64,000 bases of DNA from Acanthaster planci (taxonomy: Eukaryota > Echinodermata > Asteroidea > Valvatida > Acanthasteridae). The DNA lies in NCBI RefSeq assembly GCF_001949145.1, contig NW_019091741.1:3124-67123 (forward strand), given 5' to 3'. The translations under genes were made by a program, and so were the position numbers. Shown in pieces: positions 34,401 through 45,300 of the stretch. Position 1 is the first letter of the stretch. The number at the start of each line of letters is the position of its first letter. Below the pieces are notes generated by a model. It was not told the DNA's origin, did not search any database, and worked only from the letters and a program-made list of their open reading frames with translations.

Positions 34401-36050
34401 AAGGTCTTAAATCTCCATAGGTACGCATAATAGGAGGTTTTATGTTCAAGCTGTGCTTTGTCATAAACATTTGCAAAATAATCCACTATGCACCCGGTTG
34501 TGGAATTACTGATTACTACCAACTATTTATCTATTATTTATTATTATTATTTTGGCAGAGACAACGTACTTCGGGTCAACGTCTATTTCGACTCCCTGAA
34601 CTACGATGACATTTTCCAGACAGCAGCTTACACTGTGAGTGTCTGTAGCTATGAAGAAACCCTTTGACTTACGCGTAATGACCGATTCATCCCACTGACT
34701 TTCTTTCACGTTATTCACAACACGTACTGAATGACAAGAGGACATACCATACTGTGCCGTGTTTTTTAGGGGATGGAAACTTACTTCTGGTGCGAGAAAG
34801 GCGAGGCATACCTTTACCGTGATATTCGATTGTTTTCTAATAGTTTTCGAGAGCAGTGTGCCCGGTTTTAGCTTACAGATTAGTGATACAACAGTTATGG
34901 TTATGATCACCTATCGGTACGGGATTTTGTTCAGTGGAAGGGTCCAATACAGTGACTTGGACACTTTAGAAATAGTTTAAGACTCTAGCCAAGCATATTA
35001 GATTTATTCACATCTACATTACGTAAATTTAGATTTGATTCTATCAGCGCAGATTCTGTTGGCACGGTTCCAAGACATACGCAGACTCCGCGAAACTTAA
35101 AAATCATTTATATGAATTCAAAATTCAGACAAAGAAATCGTACTTAACAAATTCAGAAAATAAACAAATAACAGGGACCTATATACCCAGGCATAAATCC
35201 CGGGGGGTGGGGTATATCCCCCACTTTTGGAGGGGGTGGGCTATTGAATCACTTGCCCCTCCCTCCCACTTTTTTGTAGTGAGTATAAAAATCAGAAGGA
35301 CTTGCTGGAAATTGTGGGACTTCCAGCGACCGGAATGCGTTCAATATCACTCAAAATGAAAAACAAGTTTTAAAATATTCAGCCATGAATATGCCATTCA
35401 GAGTACATATCGACATCGACCTCCATATAGAGTAATGAAGTCCCCCCCCCCCATTTCAAAGTTTCATAGTCGAGCTATTGTCATAGCCCACCTGTTAGCA
35501 TCCCCCATCCGCCCAATTCCCGCACATATTTACGCCACTACCTTTATATGTTTCTATCACACACGTATTATATTCAACTTTCGACACCTCGGTGGAACAG
35601 AGTTGGTACATCCGTTTCATTGTGATGGGAAACTTTGTGACGCTTGGTGGCGGCAAACATACCAGTCCAGCCCTATCATATCATGTAGCACTCCTGAGCA
35701 TGCGCACGTAGTTTTGAGCTTGAGTGCACGATAAGAAGGGCTGGTATGTCAGCTGCCACCAGCGTTTCAAAGTCTCTCGTTCCATATATTGTTGCCGTCT
35801 TCAGATTGAGGATATGTATTTGGTGAAATTACTCATCGATTTCTGGTTTCGACTCTTTCAGCTTGGTTCACTAGTCAGCGATCTGGGTGGTCAAGTTGGG
35901 CTATGGATCGGTGTGTCGGTGTTGACTTTGTTCGAATTCCTGGAGCTGATGATAGACATCTTCGTTCTCATCTCGACCAGGTGCCGCGCCGGGGGAGAGA
36001 ACAGACGGATCGGCAAGACGGGGCAAGAGAACAGCAGACCCCAGGCATGA
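19440..36050 (+). CDS. DEG/ENaC sodium channel subunit, gene A (12 coding exons)
   Basis: Exons by my splice reading: 19440-19744, 21862-22048, 22263-22447, 25423-25529, 26396-26559, 29539-29643, 31301-31409, 31556-31637, 32275-32332, 33203-33279, 34559-34634, 35862-36050. All introns are GT-AG, phases agree, and the total is 547 codons plus TGA. The protein has the family topology: cytoplasmic N-terminus with the gating motif A-H-G-I-P-N-I at 63-69, TM1 at about 79-101, a large cysteine-rich extracellular loop (F-P-A-V-T-W-C-N-L-N-P after TM1, several N-x-S/T sites), and TM2 from about 490 with the selectivity triplet G-V-S at 502-504. Such channels are amiloride-sensitive trimers at the plasma membrane, gated by acid, peptides or force; the stimulus here cannot be read. 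Closest in style to ASIC/FaNaC proteins. The ATG at 19440 is the first in frame. Gene B is its tandem paralogue. Confidence 0.9.
20690..20850 (+). repeat. Possible family D fragment in gene A intron 1
   Basis: Contains ACACTGGGGGGGCGATGTTCA near 20823, resembling the left block of family D, surrounded by G-rich sequence. Only this block is clear. Confidence 0.3.
21350..21530 (+). repeat. Interspersed repeat family D, copy 2
   Basis: Lies in intron 1 of gene A. Carries GAATACATTTTGGTTGATGG, GTCCGAAAAATTCTTCACAA, CTCCTCCCCTCCCAAAAAGG and a CCCCCGGGATTTTC end, in the same order as the copy at 16497. Confidence 0.5.
23234..23339 (+). CDS. Candidate alternative terminal exon: short coiled coil
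   Basis: Inside intron 3 of gene A, a pyrimidine-rich acceptor (TCTCCCTCACAG) ends at 23233. After one base completing a codon, the frame reads N-V-K-E-K-D-S-E-V-N-Q-L-R-A-E-N, then D-K-L-R-S, then a P-P-P-K-K basic tail and TGA at 23337-23339. The sequence is GC-rich like real exons, heptad-like, and followed by AATAAA-type signals near 23553. The required incoming phase equals that left by gene A exon 3, so splicing would give a one-TM channel fragment with a coiled-coil tail. It could instead be the last exon of an unrelated or inserted gene. I do not recognise the protein. Confidence 0.4.
25605..25760. repeat. Inverted repeat in gene A intron 4
   Basis: GTCTCAGCGGTCCCCCTT at 25621-25638 pairs with AAGGGGGACTGCTGAGAC at 25716-25733, one mismatch in 18. 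A further GCCGGTGTG / CACACCG-like pairing lies outside. Probably a short inverted-repeat element. Confidence 0.6.
28384..28642. mobile_element. Long imperfect palindrome in gene A intron 5
   Basis: The left arm (CGATCCAACTACCCAT... then AATGCTAATATATTATCGTG) is matched in reverse by the right arm (CACGATAATATCTTAGCAT... then ATGGGTAGTCGGATCG-like). The arms extend over about 90 bp each with a short centre. Size and structure fit a MITE. Confidence 0.65.
29068..29121. mobile_element. Half copy of palindromic MITE family A
   Basis: ATTGGTCAAAGCGTTG...GGCGCACTATTGTGAATCGC matches the right arm of the full copies at 47198-47366, 51828-51962 and 63791-63961. No left arm is evident. It lies about 420 bp upstream of gene A exon 6. 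Confidence 0.6.
33825..34050 (-). repeat. Interspersed repeat family D, copy 3 (reverse)
   Basis: Read on the minus strand it gives ACACTGAGGGGCGATGTTCA, then AATTTGCTTCATTTTTTTCTC and the C-rich end, the order seen in the plus-strand copies. It lies in intron 10 of gene A. Confidence 0.45.
34271..34375 (-). repeat. Interspersed repeat family C, copy 3 (reverse, shortened)
   Basis: The minus strand reads AGAAGCACTCCCTGTTCGGT, then AAAAAGAGC, then CTCTCTTGGTCAAGCTCGGG, matching the ends of copies 1, 2 and 4 with part of the middle missing. It lies in intron 10 of gene A. Confidence 0.55.
35190..35440 (-). repeat. Interspersed repeat family D, copy 4 (reverse)
   Basis: The CCCGGGGGGTGGGGTATATCC block, GGGCTATTGAATCACTTGCC and CTCCCTCCCACTTTTTTG correspond in reverse to the family D right half. 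It lies in intron 11 of gene A. Confidence 0.45.
35622..35783. mobile_element. Palindromic MITE family B, short copy
   Basis: The left arm ATGGGAAACTTTGTGACGC...GGCAAACATACCAGTCCAGCC is matched in reverse by GGGCTGGTATGTCAGCTGCC...GCGTTTCAAAGTCTC. It is about 160 bp and sits roughly 80 bp before the acceptor of gene A exon 12. A longer relative lies at 50545-51201. Confidence 0.7.
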
Positions 36051-39000
36051 GTAGGGACAAATGGCGTAGAAAAATCCATCTGGGTCGAGGGTGGTGGGGG
36101 ATCGATCAGGACCAGTCCTAAATCTGCTCAGATGTGGAAAATCGATAAGTGGGGTGGGGGTGATGAACACAACAGAAGAGCTGCATATGAAAAGATTAGT
36201 GCCAACTTCACACTTAGGAACCAAACTTCAGACTTTGGAATGGCGGTTCATTGTGTGTCCAGTACAACATGCATCTATGGTGGTCTAATTTTCCATGTGC
36301 ACTGGCACGTTTATTCCACCATTTGATTCCATGACGCACACGGCTCTGCATTACAGGACTGTTGTCCTTGAGGCAACTGTGCATGCCACCAAAACCTTCC
36401 ACTGAGGCGACAAACGTAAGTCTGTGAACTCTCTTTTACCACTTAAAACCTCGATAAATAACCCCAAATAAGCTTTTTAGGGTCAACCCCAAAATACGTC
36501 TTGGGGACTTTGAACTGGCCTATACCCACGGTCCAATATAAAGGGTGTAATCAGTATTTCGCCTGCATCCCACGGGGGATCTACGACCATGAGAGGCAGT
36601 CACTGTCACAGATTGAAGTCTCACTCTGCAGTCTTCCTAGAAATCTCACAACAAAACAGTTCGTATGTTTGGCGTAAAGTCTCTTTCCTCATAAAGACGT
36701 GCGGGGTGAATCTGCATCTTTGGCAATCCTCCGCAGTCCACAATCATGTTTTCTTAGCCCCAGAAATGTGGAGCTGCACACAACCTCGTCGGGACAAATC
36801 CCCCCCCATTCTAGATCTCACCTTTCCCGTGACCGAACAACGAGAAGTTGGGATTTGATTGCGTTGGCTCAGAATACATGTGTGTGAAGAGGACCTTCAT
36901 TCGTTATGAAAAGAAAAAGAGAGGAGTAGGGCTGGAATTAGACGTTGGGACCGATGAATTATATAAAATTTAGTTTAAACAGGTTGCAATTATAGCAATA
37001 GCAATGATATAGTAATATTTATCAGGGCTCAGCTGTACATATATAAGCCTGTTGTTTATTTAGTAATGGCTTTTAAAAAATATACTAGTAACGGTAACGT
37101 AACTAACTATAGATGACCTGAAATACATAGAGGCCTTCGCCATTAAGAAAGATTTAAGGGTAGGACGAGATTTCAAGCCCTCCAATTTTTTTATTTTTCA
37201 AATTCGAGTCGTTCATTAACTGTAAAGCAAAAGACTTTACATGTAACTATTTTGGGTACAGCGAACTGGGTTTATAGCGGATTATTTGAAGTTGTGCAAA
37301 GTTTTGGAGAGCGCCCTCGAGCGGGAATAACGGGAGAGCTGTTGAACCGAGAAGAGACGAAGAGTTGGGCAGGCTGGGGATGAATTATGCATGCACCGTC
37401 AAGCATACCCAGCAGGATATTGTAATTAAGGGTCTCATAGCATACACGTACGCCTTATACCCCATGGGATATTTTACTTATATACTGCACCGCCGGGAAA
37501 TCTAAAAGTACTTTCCAATATTCAGTGTCCTACCTCCACGTTGAAACACAAAAGAAGACACAAGAGGGTCGTTCACGTTTGCCACATATCGCGCATCATA
37601 CGACCTTCCAAATATGGAAACGCCGTGGGTTGTCCTGTGAGATTTGTTTAGCTAAGTGGGAGACACATATAGACCCTCTCTCGATAAAGGACTCTGGGAG
37701 TACACGGCCATTATTGAAAAATAAGCAGCGACGTTGTGGAATAACGCAGATTGACATCGGGTATTGTCAGGCGAAGGTCACAGAAACCTTGAACTGATAG
37801 CACGGTGCTTTTGTATGGGAATCGAGCAAAAGTAATCAACTTAGGGCAGCTCGTGGGAACGAGATACTGTATTTGGTGATTTTGCTTTGATTTGTAAATT
37901 ATTATGATATCATTTGCAAGGTGATAATATCTTTTGCTGTACATAAAAAATACAACTGATGTACCTGTAAACCAGTCATCTTTTCAGGAATAAAACTAAC
38001 CAATGTGTAAATATTCGGCTCAGAAAAAAAGTGTTGAGTAACTTTAGGTGTTATTTGGTTCTATTGATCCACTTAATGGGAAATGATAAATACTTTCACG
38101 GAGCACATTTGTAAAACATATCCTGATTCCATTTGTTCTATTTCTGCTGAGTAATATTTTCGTGCGGATGATTCATATTTTTAAGGAGAAAAAACGTTTG
38201 CTGGTTTTGTTTTGGCATTTTGGGGGGGTGTTTTTGTTGTTTTGTCTTGTTTTTTGTTTTGTTTTTTTTGTTTTTTTGTTTTTGTTTTTTTTTGGGGGGA
38301 AGGTCTTGATCCCTGCAGTTCCAGTTGTTCGTTTGTACTGGAAAAAAGTCCACATCGTTTGGAGTTGGGTGGATAGAGATGGACAAGGTCAACGGTACCA
38401 CAGAATAAATACGACTCCGTTGAAATTACAACTGAGCGGATGACCTTCGTGGCCCATTCAAACTCAGAGTTTTCGGGGAGCTGTGACATTTGTTTGTTTG
38501 GGGGGGTTATTTTGCTGAGAATATAACCATGACGCTGTTTTGAAAAAATGACCAATGGTCGTTATAGTAACTGCATGCGTCACGGATCCGGCGCACAAAA
38601 AACTGCTGGGCAATTGTCGGATTGTTGAGAGCAATCTTGAACAGGTTATGTGAACAAAAGTTGGTCTCTTTTGTGTGCGTAAACCGTTTCTAACGAGCTG
38701 AGTAGTTGGGTGTTTTTTTTCTCTCTCTCTGTGGAGTTGCTTTGGAGTGTTTCATGCAGAACGTCACTGCTGATATCCAAAAAACACTCCAGACCACACT
38801 GTTACTTATACAAGTCACCCCATTACCTTGCCAACAAACCCATCTAGACTGCGTGTACATTAAGGCAATTCCGCCAAACGCCGGACTTCAGGAAATTGGC
38901 TGTGAACAACAGGAAACAGAAGAATGGACCGCCATGGCAAGCCAGTGGTAATTAACTGCACTTAGGACATCAGCACAGGACCACTAACTGCAGCGACAGG

Positions 39001-39318
39001 AAGATCACATCCCCGTGAAGAATGTATGTGAAATAAGCGTATTTTCTTTGTGAGTTTGACGCTAGTTAGGGGTGGAAGTTTTACATGATAGTCACGATTT
39101 ACCACGTCATGTCTCTCGTGTTAAAGCGGTAGGCGTCCTTATCGTCTTTGATTGATTAACAGCGCAAACACAGTTATCTGTCCGTGGTAAGGTACTGAAC
39201 TGTAGGACATTGGGGCTTGATCCGTTGTGCTGCCTTCTTTGTTGTCTTGTGTGATATAAAGAAGGATTTTAATAACAAAGTTGCATTCACGGGTGACGAC
39301 TGTACTGGCCTTGGACAC
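36051..39318. other. Intergenic stretch between the two channel genes
   Basis: It contains the 3' region of gene A (AATAA-type words near 36452) and the upstream region of gene B. G/T-rich low-complexity sequence lies at 38215-38300. No further exon is supported, though an extra terminal exon of gene A would have to be here if the vestigial donor at 35981 is used. Confidence 0.4.
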
Positions 39319-42300
39319 ATGTATCGATCGGAGGCAGCCTCGCCCGAAAGGTGGCAGGCCGCGGCGTCCGATCAACACAAATACAGGCCAGAACTGAACA
39401 ACCACAATTCCGACGGCTGGACTTCAGCGGAGAACGGGCAGCAAGCCGCCACCGATAGCAACGCCATCAACACCCCCTTCCAACCGGCCGCCATGTCGCG
39501 CAGGACCTCGAGGGGCTTCAAGCGTGGGGAGTCCCTCATCGAGGACGACAGAAGGAGAGACTGGGACCGATTCCCGCAGCAAGAGCCCCGTCATCTTCAG
39601 CAGCAGAAGCCGGGCATTACCGACGAGGAGCGGCTGGCCAAGACCAGCGTGGCCCAGTCCCTCGTTCTCTCCCTCCTGGAGAATACGGGCGCCCACGGCA
39701 TCCCCAATATCAAACGGGCCCCCAACAACGTCCGCAAGGTCTTCTGGACAATACTGTTTTTCTTCGGACTGGGGATGTTCATCTGGCAGACGTCCTGGCT
39801 CCTGGAGAGGTATTACGCCTTCGGTGTGGACGTCAAGATGGAAATCTCCAGCGACAGGATGGTGGAATTCCCCGCCGTCACTATCTGCAACTTGAACCCT
39901 ATCAAGAGTGACTTTTGGGAAGAGCTCGACGAGCGAGGAATACCCATTCCGCCAAGCCTAACTCGCCCGAACACAGTAAGAACATTTTACTGATTGATTT
40001 TGAAGGTCAGTGGCGCAGGCTAACTAGTATAAGGAGGAGGGGCATAGAGGCGTCACGGAGCCTCCTCCCGAGGCACGTGCACATACCCCCACCCTTTTGG
40101 TCCAGCCCCCTGCCAGGAAATTAGAGCTAAAATCCAGTGGTAGTCCACTTTGGACAGTGTTTGACCGTTCAATCCATGATAACGAGATAGTGAAGATTCT
40201 AACGTGCCCTCTTCCATGAAAGTGTCCCCTGCAAAATGTACCCCAGTAACGCCTCTGATGAAATCCCACTTTATTTCTGACTTTTATTAAAATGGTTTCA
40301 AATCTGTGTTAATAATTCTTTAATAATTTCATTTAAAAAATTCGGTGATTTTATCGTTATGTCACTCCTCTCTGAAGTGTGTCAAAAAGCCTCAAAGTTA
40401 ACCTCAATCGCCAGAAAGCGCGTACAGATTGCCCATACAAACAGAAGTACTTTTCAAAAGGAAGATTATCTCCCTACCCCGAAAATTTACTTCTCGTTTA
40501 GTAGGCCCTTACAGGAGGCGAAACGAGAAGAGAAAAAAGCAATCTTTCTACCAAAGTAGGCAAAACTCTTATAGTCACCTCCGGAAAACCAGTGCATCAA
40601 ACACCTCGATGTTAAAAAGAATAAAAAGAAAATCTTTCCATCCCATCCATCCCGCACAAACCTAAACAGCACTGTAAACTACCACCAAAGTTTATTCCTG
40701 AAATTGAATGAAACAATGTTGAGAATAAAGATAATGTTGTTGTTACGTGAGATGGGGAAGTTACAGCCATGTTGTGAAATGCACAACCCTCACCGGCACA
40801 TATTTCAAACGATTAACGAAAAAAAATGTTATATTTCAACTCCAACAGGCCTGAAATGACAACCTCAACTCGACAAAAGCCCAGCCCGTCCAATGCTGCC
40901 CTGTGTAATGGCAATAAATTACCACAATTCTTGTGGAATGTCAATTCTTGTCTGGAATTCTCGTGTAATGACATCAGTGATGCATTTTTCCAAGTTCACT
41001 TTTCCACGGAGACAGCAAGGTCTTGTTTTGGTTTCACAAGCAAAGGGGAAGTCTGTAATACCTGAGTATCTTTCCGGTACAGGGCTACGGTCCTGACGAC
41101 TCCGAGGAGGAATTCGACGACGCATTCGAGATGCTCGGAGATGCCATTGAGCTCGTGACCGCCTTCAAGTACAAAGACAGGCGGACGGCCGGCCACCTCC
41201 TGAGGGACATGCTGGTGAGGTGCGTCTTCCAGGGAAGACCATGCCACGCCAGGTCAGTGCATCTGTCATTACTAGTGGTGTGCACGCTTGGAAATGGTGG
41301 GAGATGTCGCTAAGTATTGCGGTACGTGTGCTTATAAAAGATTGTGGAGTGTGTAAAAAAGAGCAAGGTCGAACGGTTGGAGAATTCAGTGTTGGCTCCA
41401 TGTATGCCCAATTCTGCAGACAAGAAGAGAAATTAGGCTAACGCTTGGCCTAAACCATTGCATTGGTCAAATCAATGCTCAAATCATTACAAAGCGTACC
41501 TGCTTCTCAAGCAAATGTTATTATAATGCAAGTGACGAACTCGTCCGTTGTGCGCCGTGTCCGTGGAAATAAGTACACGTACTTCAAACTGTTAGAATAT
41601 CTGTTAACTGTGCGATAACACACAGTGGTTTTCATGTCGTATCGGCCTTGCAGGGATTTCACTTACTTTTTCCACTATCTCTACGGTAACTGCTACATTT
41701 TCAATGCCGGACCAGAGCCCAACGCCACAACGCCGAGGTTATTTGTGACAAAAGCTGGCCCACTTTATGGTATGTTCAGTGCGGTTGTTGCACTCAATTT
41801 CACATTGTACTGCATTAATTAATAACGGAAGTCTTATCTGTGTTTGTTTATTGGGTTTCAATTAACATGAAGCCTTCATGGTTCTGGAGATATAAGTTAG
41901 AATTATAAGCGAAAACACACAGCAATTTGTTTGCATCTCATTTTTTTTCTTTTTAGACATGGGCTATTGAAAATCACGGTGCTATCGGAAAACGGTGCAA
42001 TTGCTTGTTTTGAGCTTGTTTTATTTTAAAGTCATGAAAAAAAATTAAAAACTGTCATGTCTAAGGATTAGAAAAGGAAATATAAAACAAGAAAATCTAA
42101 AAACACACCAAAAACCATGTCTTATTATTCCCTACACCCTTCGTGTTGTTCAGGCTTAACTTTGGAGCTGTATATTGAGCAAGACCAGTACATTGAAGAC
42201 ATCCAACCAGCGGCCGGGGCAAGGGTCGTTGTGCATGCGCGTCACAATATGCCCTTCCCTGACGACGAGGGAGTGAGCGTGTCGCCCGGTCAGGAGACAT

Positions 42301-45300
42301 TCATTGGTTTCAAAAGGGTGGGTACAGCCGAAGACAACCAAACAAGCAAATAAAACCATAGCAATAATAAAACAAACATAAATAAAACAAAAACCAAAAA
42401 CTCTAGAAGAACTGTCGAGATTGTTTGAAGTGTCTGTTGCATGAATCCTTTCTGTTAATTCAACTATTCAGGGTAAACCGTTTCACTCGCGTCTGACCCA
42501 GAAAATTTCACTCGCAGTAAAATGAATTTGGGGAACAATTTTATCCTGGAATCTCTTTGCTAAATAAACCACTCGTCCCTTTACCGTACGTCTAGGCTGG
42601 GTCGTGTTTGAGCTTCCAGGCGTGAAAGGTTATTTTTGGTTTCAGAATATAGTAGGTTATGAGGAGTGCAGAAGTGCTATAGAATTGTGTCGGATTGGTG
42701 TTTATTCTCTTCGTTGTATTTTGCAGTCAGGTGAGTGTAATGAAATTCATATTCAAAGGAAAGATGCCACTTGTCACTGGTCAGACTGAATATTAATGAT
42801 TAATGAATAACTAATAAATGCAATGTTGTAATCAATATTTATGAATATGGATCACTGAATAGTCTATATTGCCAGCGGTTGTGTTAGAAACCATCTGTCA
42901 ATACTGATGGTTTGGGAGATTTTCTTTGGCCAAATTTATTTGATTTATTGGAAAAAAAAAGCCTATTTGCCACCGTCGGCCCTCCACTTTTCTGAAACGT
43001 AGTTCTTATGTCATCGGGATAAAAATTACTATTTGTAGCCTAAAAACCCACCTTATGCATCATTCTAACACACTTTGGACTGTTGTGGTTGGAAACGAAT
43101 GTCTATTCGTCGTCCCTATGTGTTTATTTCACTTTTCTACACTTTCATTTGGTGTCTTATTTATGGAATCAACATGGTGGCCTTTAGAGGACACTATGAT
43201 TAAATCGCTTCTTTTATTATTCCTTCTTTGGGTTACTGGTTCTTGATATCCTTTCATGTAGACTAACTTCACGCGTCTGCCCCATCCATACTCCAACTGC
43301 ACTGTGGTAGAGAACGCCAATGCTACAATATTCAATCTTCCGCTGCCTCACGTGAGATACTCTCAGCGGGTACGTTTTGCCATGTCCAGGCAAATGATTA
43401 TTTTTAGTAACTTCAGAACCCGTTTAATGCGTAGATGCGATGGATTCTTTCATGCACATCTTCAAAATGGACCTTAATAATTGTGTCTCACCAAACCTCC
43501 TGTTCGATGTTTTATTGTTCCGAAGGCATTTCATTTCCTTTTTGGTTTTTTTCTGAGTTCAACAGCTTATTATATTTTCTACAACGTTTTACATAACGTG
43601 TGCAATCATGTACATCAACAAGACTAGATGCAAATATTCAATTTATAGGAAACATTTAAGTAAAATGGCACCTGTATAACCAGCCTTGCAAGAAATGCAC
43701 TCCTGGTACCAGCAAGAATTATGATTGCAATGGGGAGCCAATTTTTGTGGAATTTGGGATTTCTGTGTGAAACAATTTATGGACTGTTTGGTGTTTGTTT
43801 CATTATTTCAAAGGGCATTTCATAGCAACTTCGGGCATCTTTACACACTTTCGGGAGTAAGGGAAATGTATGTACCCCACCCAAACAATCGCCGTTTCCT
43901 TTTTCCGTTTAATAAATCTCCTGGATTCGCCCGTGGGTACCGATTGTTTCCTGCGACCAACTTGTCATCTCATGCAGTATCGTACCAATGACTGATTGTC
44001 CATGCATCTTCTCCACACTCTAAAGAAAAAAAAACTGGATCAACATTACCGTGTGACTCATTCTTTCCAACTCGATTTTAATTTCCCCGTAGGCGTGTGA
44101 AAACAACTGTTACTATCAGAACCTGACCAGGGTGTGCGGCTGCGCCGATGTGAGGTTCCGATATGACGATAACGTACCTCTGTGCCTCAACAGCACCCAA
44201 GGTAAAGCAAGGTTGTATTTGAGCGCAGTCGCTCTGTCTCAACTCTCACCTTCCATTATCCTCTCGAAAGTTTTCCGCGGGACTTCTTGCTTTTGTACGG
44301 TGGTATATTGCCTTTTGCCAATCCAGAGAATCTGGAGTGGGGTAACTTGGGGGTCACGGAAAATTGGAAAATGAGGTTGCTGACATACACCCTGAAACTT
44401 ACATGTAGGCTGTTTATAGTTTTTTTCTAAATTTATTTTGGGAGGTTTTTTTCTCTCCCATAATGCAGTGCTATACTGAGTACATGTTGGTTGTTGGGAG
44501 TTGCGAACAATTCAACAGAGTCTGTTTTCATGTTTTTTCATCTCGAAAAAGCTAAGGGTGATTGAATAGCCCATCCTCCAGTCAAAACATAGGGTGTATA
44601 AACCCTATTCCCGGCGACTTACGCGCTAGCTTGTCTGTAGTTAATCTGTTCTGGCATTTGTTTTTTCATTGCTAGCTGAAACTTTTCACAAAATATGTAA
44701 TCTTCTATAAATTTCCGTCTAAAGACCAACTACTTATATTTGTCTGAACTTTAGAAAACACATGTTCAAAGCTCGTTCCTTTGAGGAATAATGTCTTTGG
44801 TTTTTTTCACCTAGCTTCCGATTGTTGGCACACCATTAATATTTTAGTTTGCAAGTCAAAACGACTGTTTCTCACGGCATTATTCAACCTAGAAAAAAAG
44901 CCACCTGTAGTCTCACTTCCAGCATTTCCTCAGGCTTCCCATTTCCAGTGTTTCCGTCCGATACAATATAGTGTTACTCCATCGATTTTAAGGTATCTCT
45001 GGAGTTGAAGAACGTCTTAAGAGGGCCAGTACTGTCGGGAATACTCCGCAGTGTCTAAACAAAATATTATAAAAAGCATTCTGAATTTCGGATAAACCAA
45101 CTCTTTGCGTGGTCCTTATTTTAAAGGGTTTATGCATTTTTTTCAGTGACAACCTAAAAGATTCAATAGCAAAACTGGGATGTCTTCCCAAGGGGAAAAC
45201 TCATTATTGACATGAATCTTTTGCACCGAGAAGGGTGATTTTTTTCCCACTTTTGCTGTCATAGATGTTGTTTTGTTGGGTGATTCATTGTTGACTAATG

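Noticed and set aside
38162-38443. Lysine- or phenylalanine-rich frames near 38.2 kb
   Set aside because: They are translations of a G/T-rich low-complexity run.
39217-39318. Upstream extension of gene B exon 1 beginning with TTG
   Set aside because: It is not an ATG; the first in-frame methionine is at 39319 and family conservation begins later.
40851-41065. Exon-like stretch in gene B intron 1
   Set aside because: Phase 0 from exon 1 meets TGA at once, and gene A splices straight to the G-Y exon at the matching place.
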